A stretch of 60,000 nt of DNA, taken from positions 20,108,650 through 20,168,649 of the forward strand of contig NC_134026.1 of the NCBI RefSeq assembly GCF_964204645.1, written 5' to 3'. Below, one piece after another: positions 55,024 to 60,000 of this stretch. Under the pieces are notes generated by a model. The model worked only from the letters and a program-made list of their open reading frames with translations. It had not been told where the DNA came from and searched no databases. The position numbers were made by a program, and so were the translations under genes. The DNA is from Tubulanus polymorphus. Its lineage: Eukaryota > Nemertea > Palaeonemertea > Tubulaniformes > Tubulanidae. Every line of letters begins with the position of its first letter. Within the stretch, counting starts at the first letter, position 1.

Positions 55024-55459
55024 AAGGGTCATTTTCTCAAGGATGCTTTATATTCAAGGCCTTTCAAGGCCACCAAAAACTAAGATTCAAGACCAATCCA
55101 AAGAATTGCTGTTTAAATCAGGACCGGCCCCGTATGACAACCATAACTAAGTGACAAGTGCACTCTTGAAACGTCGGCAGAATTCAATCCATTCAAATTT
55201 TGATCAGGCCACATGTCATCGGTAAAAAGGTCTGGTAAAGATCGGTAGACAAAATTTCGTCGCAAATTGATCATCAAAGTATCTAACGCCAAAAAGTTCG
55301 CAAAAATGCAACAAAAAAATTTAAGACTACAAGATGAAAATTCAATGCTTCTTCCCTAAATTCAAAGCCTCTCGCATATAAATTCAATGCTTTTTAAGGC
55401 CTTGAAAATAATTATTCAATGCTATTCAAGAATTTCAAAAACCGCCATGAACCCTCGCA
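55024..55459. repeat. TTCAAGG-rich repeat with inverted ends
   Basis: The left end AAGGGTCATTTTCTCAAGG and the complement of the right end (GAGGGTTCATGGCGG, then TTTTTGAAATTC) are similar. The interior repeats ATTCAATGC and TTCAAGGCC-type words many times. Probably a decayed MITE. Confidence 0.4.
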
Positions 55460-57526
55460 GGGCTTCGCCTAAAACACTTTCTCATTATCAAAAACTGGGG
55501 GATGCTGGTAGAATAACATAAGGATAAACATGTAGAATTCGAGGGCCTGGTAGTTGTAGACTAATTCTGAAAATAGCTGTCTAGCCACCATTGGGTCTCG
55601 ATAATACAAAAATACCGCGCCGTGTGTATGCATTTAAAGAGTCACTCAGGTCACGTACAGAGCCGTGATGGATATAGTCTTCTCAGGTAATTACCGACGT
55701 TGATATTGCTCAAAAGTTCCGTAAATAAGCTTGAATTAGAAAGCAAAACATTCGGTCATCGTCTTGTCGGTCGGTCGGTAAGACATACGGTTGACATCGA
55801 GTCGTATAACTGATCTGGTATCCAGCTATAAGGTTTCGCTCGGCGAATATCGTTATGCACCGTAAAAAATCTATATACGGCTTCACCGATTCCACCAAAA
55901 TTATGTCCAGTTCAACACTGCAACCAGGTAGACCTATATACACACTCAACTGCAGCGAGGCATTAGGAGAAATTTAACCACTGTTTATTCAGGCCACCAA
56001 CTATTTCAGCGATTGCCAATTGCTTTCTAAGCTTTCGATGGGAAGGTCAGCGTTTACGCAGTTCAGGGTCTGTATGGTTGTAGTAGGGAAAAACATTCGT
56101 TCGGTTGTAACCGAAACATACCCATACCTACAATTACTAGCATTGTTACTTTCATTTGCATGTCTTTCTTTTGAATAATGAATATGTTATGTGGTATGAA
56201 GCGACGTCATTTTGTATGAAAACGATCTGACCGAGTTGTCATTACATATTCAGTCCGCTGCACGCGAGCACCACATTTTTGCCGTTCGCAAATGATTGAA
56301 GGCCTAGTATTAACGCGATGAATTAGTTACGATGATAGATACGTATCGCAAAAAAGATCATCGTATTCCAAGATTCCAGAAATAAGCTTAAACATCTCCA
56401 TTGTCAGCTACAACCAAAAAGTCATTCAATAAGTATATTTTCGTCTGCCCGGAAACCATTTATTAAGATGAATACATGGACCGGAGACTATCTAGGCTAA
56501 TCGACGTATCATACATGTTGCTAACTACCATCCTCGGTGGACCACTTCCACCGATTGCAGTTAATAAAGACGGCAATTGTACCTTCATTACTGAAAATCA
56601 ATGCGCCGATTTAGAAGATGAAATGTATAGCCTAATCAAGTGGTCTCGTGTCGAAAACCACCACCACCACCACGCCATTGCTTAAGATTATGGATGACTC
56701 GCTTGTATCGTGCGTATCGTCATTCGCATCTTGTCGAGTCGGTGATTCGATTACACTGTGTTTGATGCAGTCTAAACTTCGACGAGGAGGATCTCTGTAC
56801 CACGAGCCGCAACCACCAGAGATCAATTTACCCGCAGGTTTTTCTCTTCCACGCAACGATCGCAATCGCGTTCGGAAGTCGCCGCATTGTTCTCTCGCTC
56901 AAAAAGATAATAAAAGCTATCCAGCTTCCGAATAAAATATACCATCGTCGATGCAAACTGTATAGATTTACATTTATTGTGATTCTAATGGACCATTATT
57001 CGTTCTAATGGTACATTAAAGTGAAGAAGAACTTAGAGACTTCATGCTGAAGTTCAGACGTCGAAAATATCGTAGATATTTCTTCTTCCATTCGTTCGCC
57101 TTTTTGATTTACTTTAACTTATGCCTTTTTGAACTAGAGAGTACAAATAAGTTGAGGCTTTTAAATATGACAAATAGATTGCGGCTGAGGTCGATAGCAA
57201 ATAATACCCTTAAGAATTGGTGAAGTATAAGTTAGAAGTAAAGCCTGTTAGAAAATCCGATTGAAAACGCCCAATAAATTTCTACATATAACAAAGTTTA
57301 TTTAACGCTGTTTACATCCGTTTAAATCCGACATGTTATAGCTGCTTGCGAGCTGGTTCGAAACTGATCTGACAACAATAAAAACACCCGTCAAAACCAA
57401 AACTTGATAAACATTTTACTGAAGGGAAATTCCCGACACGCCTATTACTAAACAACCACCATAGGATCATGGGAGTTGTCATGAGAACATTCAAATCCAC
57501 CACAGTCGATGGTATAAGTGACTTTT

Positions 57527-57902
57527 TTGACGCCGTTACAATAATGTTTATATATACTTATACCAATAGCATGCGTTATATGAGGGGTTCTGTGTGATTC
57601 ATGGTTCACTGTGTCATCAATATTTGGGTTTCAAGGTGACAGTTACAATGAATCTTGGCGTTTATTTCAAAATTGAATACATTTCATAACTCTCATGAAT
57701 TAAAAAAATTCCAATAATCATTGTTTGAGAGGATGTGCAATATGTCATCAATACATCCGGGCTAGACTGGTTGCCGGTCAATTCAATTCAATCATCGATA
57801 TATTCAAGACCAAAATAACTTCATTGATCCTTGCTATATGATTTATATGATTCATTGTCGACAATAATACGTAATACATATGTGTATTTTTCGAGGCGTC
57901 CA
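57527..57902 (+). mobile_element. TTGACGCC-ended repeat family, copy 4
   Basis: Plus-strand copy starting TTGACGCCGTTACAATAATG, with TGTGTCATCAATATTTGGGT, CGGGCTAGACTGGTTGCCGG, and a right end reading TTTTTCGAGGCGTCCA. The left TTGACGCC and right GGCGTC ends pair. Confidence 0.68.
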
Positions 57903-60000
57903 TAGCTATAAAGCGCAGACAGCAAGAAAAACCTGAATAAATGATTTGTGTTTATGCATTTCGATATCTTAATTTGCCCGGGATCACAGGATATGAAATT
58001 CAAGATGGTAATGATATTGATCATTAATGTGATACACTGGTTGTCTTTGTGTGTCGGTTATCTGAAACACGGCAATCGAAACAATGTTTCTCGTTTCGCG
58101 GCGAAGCCAACATGTTTCTGTAAACTGTGTTTCTTATTTCGGAGCAACGCAGCCCCGTAAAATCGTCTTGTTTTGTCTTTGGGTGCGCTAGCTTTAGTTT
58201 TTAACATTAACGGCTGGAATTTCAGCGCCGAATATGTTTCTTTCACTTTCTTTCACATGATAGGCCTCGGGAACCTTGATGAAGAATAGTCCAAATTTTT
58301 CTCTATTCAAAGAGAACTAGCGCGCCGTCAGGTTCTCCACAATTATACCGGTTGCAGTTATGTCCTCGCTGTCACGATTGATGTAACATTTTCTCGCTGT
58401 CTCGCTCTATAGCGTGCATTAAGATATCCGGTGTTCAACGTGCAGCGGCATAAATCTACAAGGCGTGTCGCGCAGTGAAGAATGTCGCGGGTTCACATCA
58501 TTTGTCTTTCGATGTTTTGCAAGTTGTCCAACTCGTCGTTTGAAGAGCGTATACCGCTTCCAGCAACGCATTCGGATATCAGAGAGAAAAGAAGAAAAGA
58601 AAGGATAATTTTCACGTATCGTTTTATCGCTTCGTCTGCAACGATGGTGGCTGTATAATTAGCTCGGCGTCGGTTCGGTGGGATAAGACGAGGCGCTAGC
58701 ACTCGGGGGCCTGTTGCTTATTTGTTTGACGATAAATTTAGCTGAAAATGTCAACCGAAGTTTTTTTCCGAGAAAACAAGCGCGTGCTATAAGACGAAGC
58801 GGTGCAAAATACAGTTTCGATCGAACGGTCAGCGGCCCGTCGCTCAAAAGTTTGTTAAAGATAACCGCGGCGGGAGTAACAATGCGCTTTTGATTGCCAT
58901 TATGCCATCTATCCACTGGTTAACTCTCTGACCAACTTGGTTAACTCTAACGAAATTTTGAGCAACAGTTCTTCAAAGGTTTGGCCCACACAACCGCATA
59001 GCCTACGTACGTAAAGATGTGAGTTCGAGTAAGAGTTCAAATCAGTTCAGATCCAATTACTCTAAACTCTTCACAATGAAATCTATAAACCGCTATCGAC
59101 CTCTGAGAAACTGTCCCTAAGAAGTTATGAAAAGTCATCCAGGCGCTAGAAAGGAAGTTCACGCTCTACATTGCAAACAGGTTTTAAAGATCGTAATTAT
59201 GAAAATTAAGTTCAACCGGTACGCGGCGAAAGTTGTTCAAATTCGCTTCAATGCTGTAGAAATATTCACGGAACCACGACGAATGGCTGAAATGTTTTTA
59301 TAAGAAACATAGGCATATGGTCAAATATCTAGAAAAAAATCACAATATTGACTACAGTATTTTCAGTCGGCAACTTGCCATCTTGTTAGGTTTTTAGAAC
59401 CGATACTAGATAAATCGAAAAGTAATTTCATTATTTATCGGAACGAACCGAAAGAGATCATGAGTTTCAATCATCTTGAAACCATGTGCTAAAACGATAA
59501 AACAAGAATATCGAGTAAAATTTCTTCCAGCAAATTTTTCAGCTAGTGTCTTACGGTGATAAAAGGATTCAAATGTTTGACCATTAACTTAGATTCTATT
59601 ATAATGGATTTATAGTTCAGTTGAAAATGAAGCTGAATTTTCAGATGTATTGATGCTTATATTAAAAGAGTTACATATTAGGGTAGTCCCTGAAGCCTGG
59701 TGAATTCGACACGACAAATCAAGTGAGGGCCTTAAGCCAAGCATCGGCCGAGAATATAGTTCAGTGTTTTCGTTGCGCAAATTACACGCCTTTATTTAGA
59801 CTTCATAAACAAGGTCTACCACGCTGAGAGTATTTAACGTGCGATCATTGAAATTTCAGATTAAATCTTCGTTTGAATTCGACGAATATTGTATTACGTG
59901 CGTTTGCATTCATCGAGGAATTCTTACAGCTTTAATTATACACTCATATTATATACACGCACATTATGTATACGTATTAATGTATATATCGTTTACATAC

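Larger units (their letters stand above)
53591..60000. other. Gene-free stretch to the window end
   Basis: Holds microsatellites (54580, 54755), the TTCAAGG repeat and a TTGACGCC-family copy. Two weak coding hints, 56476-56937 (+) and 58493-58702 (-), are discussed as findings only. Confidence 0.5.

Overview
This is a stretch of animal nuclear DNA. It is AT-rich, full of short mobile-element remnants, and holds one clearly recognisable protein-coding gene with canonical GT-AG introns. That gene encodes a FREM1-type extracellular matrix protein: signal peptide, FRAS1/FREM N-terminal region, 12 CSPG repeats, one Calx-beta domain and a C-terminal C-type lectin domain. The compact gene (about 14 kb, 12 coding exons, nearly all CSPG repeats on two exons over 2 kb long) and the MITE-rich surroundings fit a marine invertebrate better than a vertebrate. 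I cannot name the species.

Layout. Positions 1-22.6 kb hold no gene I can support, only scattered MITE-like and foldback elements and simple repeats. From 22,776 to 36,895 on the plus strand lies the FREM1-like gene. Every splice junction was reconciled by reading frame, giving a predicted protein of 2,360 residues. The repeat array is followed by an unusual module of Lys/Arg-rich and Asp-rich sequence (exons 7-9), a short Cys/Trp motif (exon 10) and the lectin domain (exons 11-12). Introns 1, 10 and 11 carry mobile-element remnants, and intron 6 carries a strong short hairpin. From about 37.4 kb to 60 kb no gene can be supported, apart from a few very tentative small reading frames.

Repeats make up most of what can be described outside the gene. 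They are: a four-copy family with TTGACGCC ends (7.1, 48.6, 49.3 and 57.5 kb); a two-copy long palindrome (15.1 and 24.1 kb); a foldback element in intron 10; hAT-like elements with AGGGGCGGATCCA-type ends, one with a 7-bp target duplication; a family with CAGGGCCGTACCTAGC ends; TTAAGAC/GACTC foldbacks; a head-to-head pair of SINE-like sequences at 53.3-53.6 kb; and several tandem repeats. A cluster of four GCGCCAAA octamers at 52.6 kb stands out.

In known animals FREM1 works with FRAS1 and FREM2 in the basement-membrane zone. No partner gene is present in this window.
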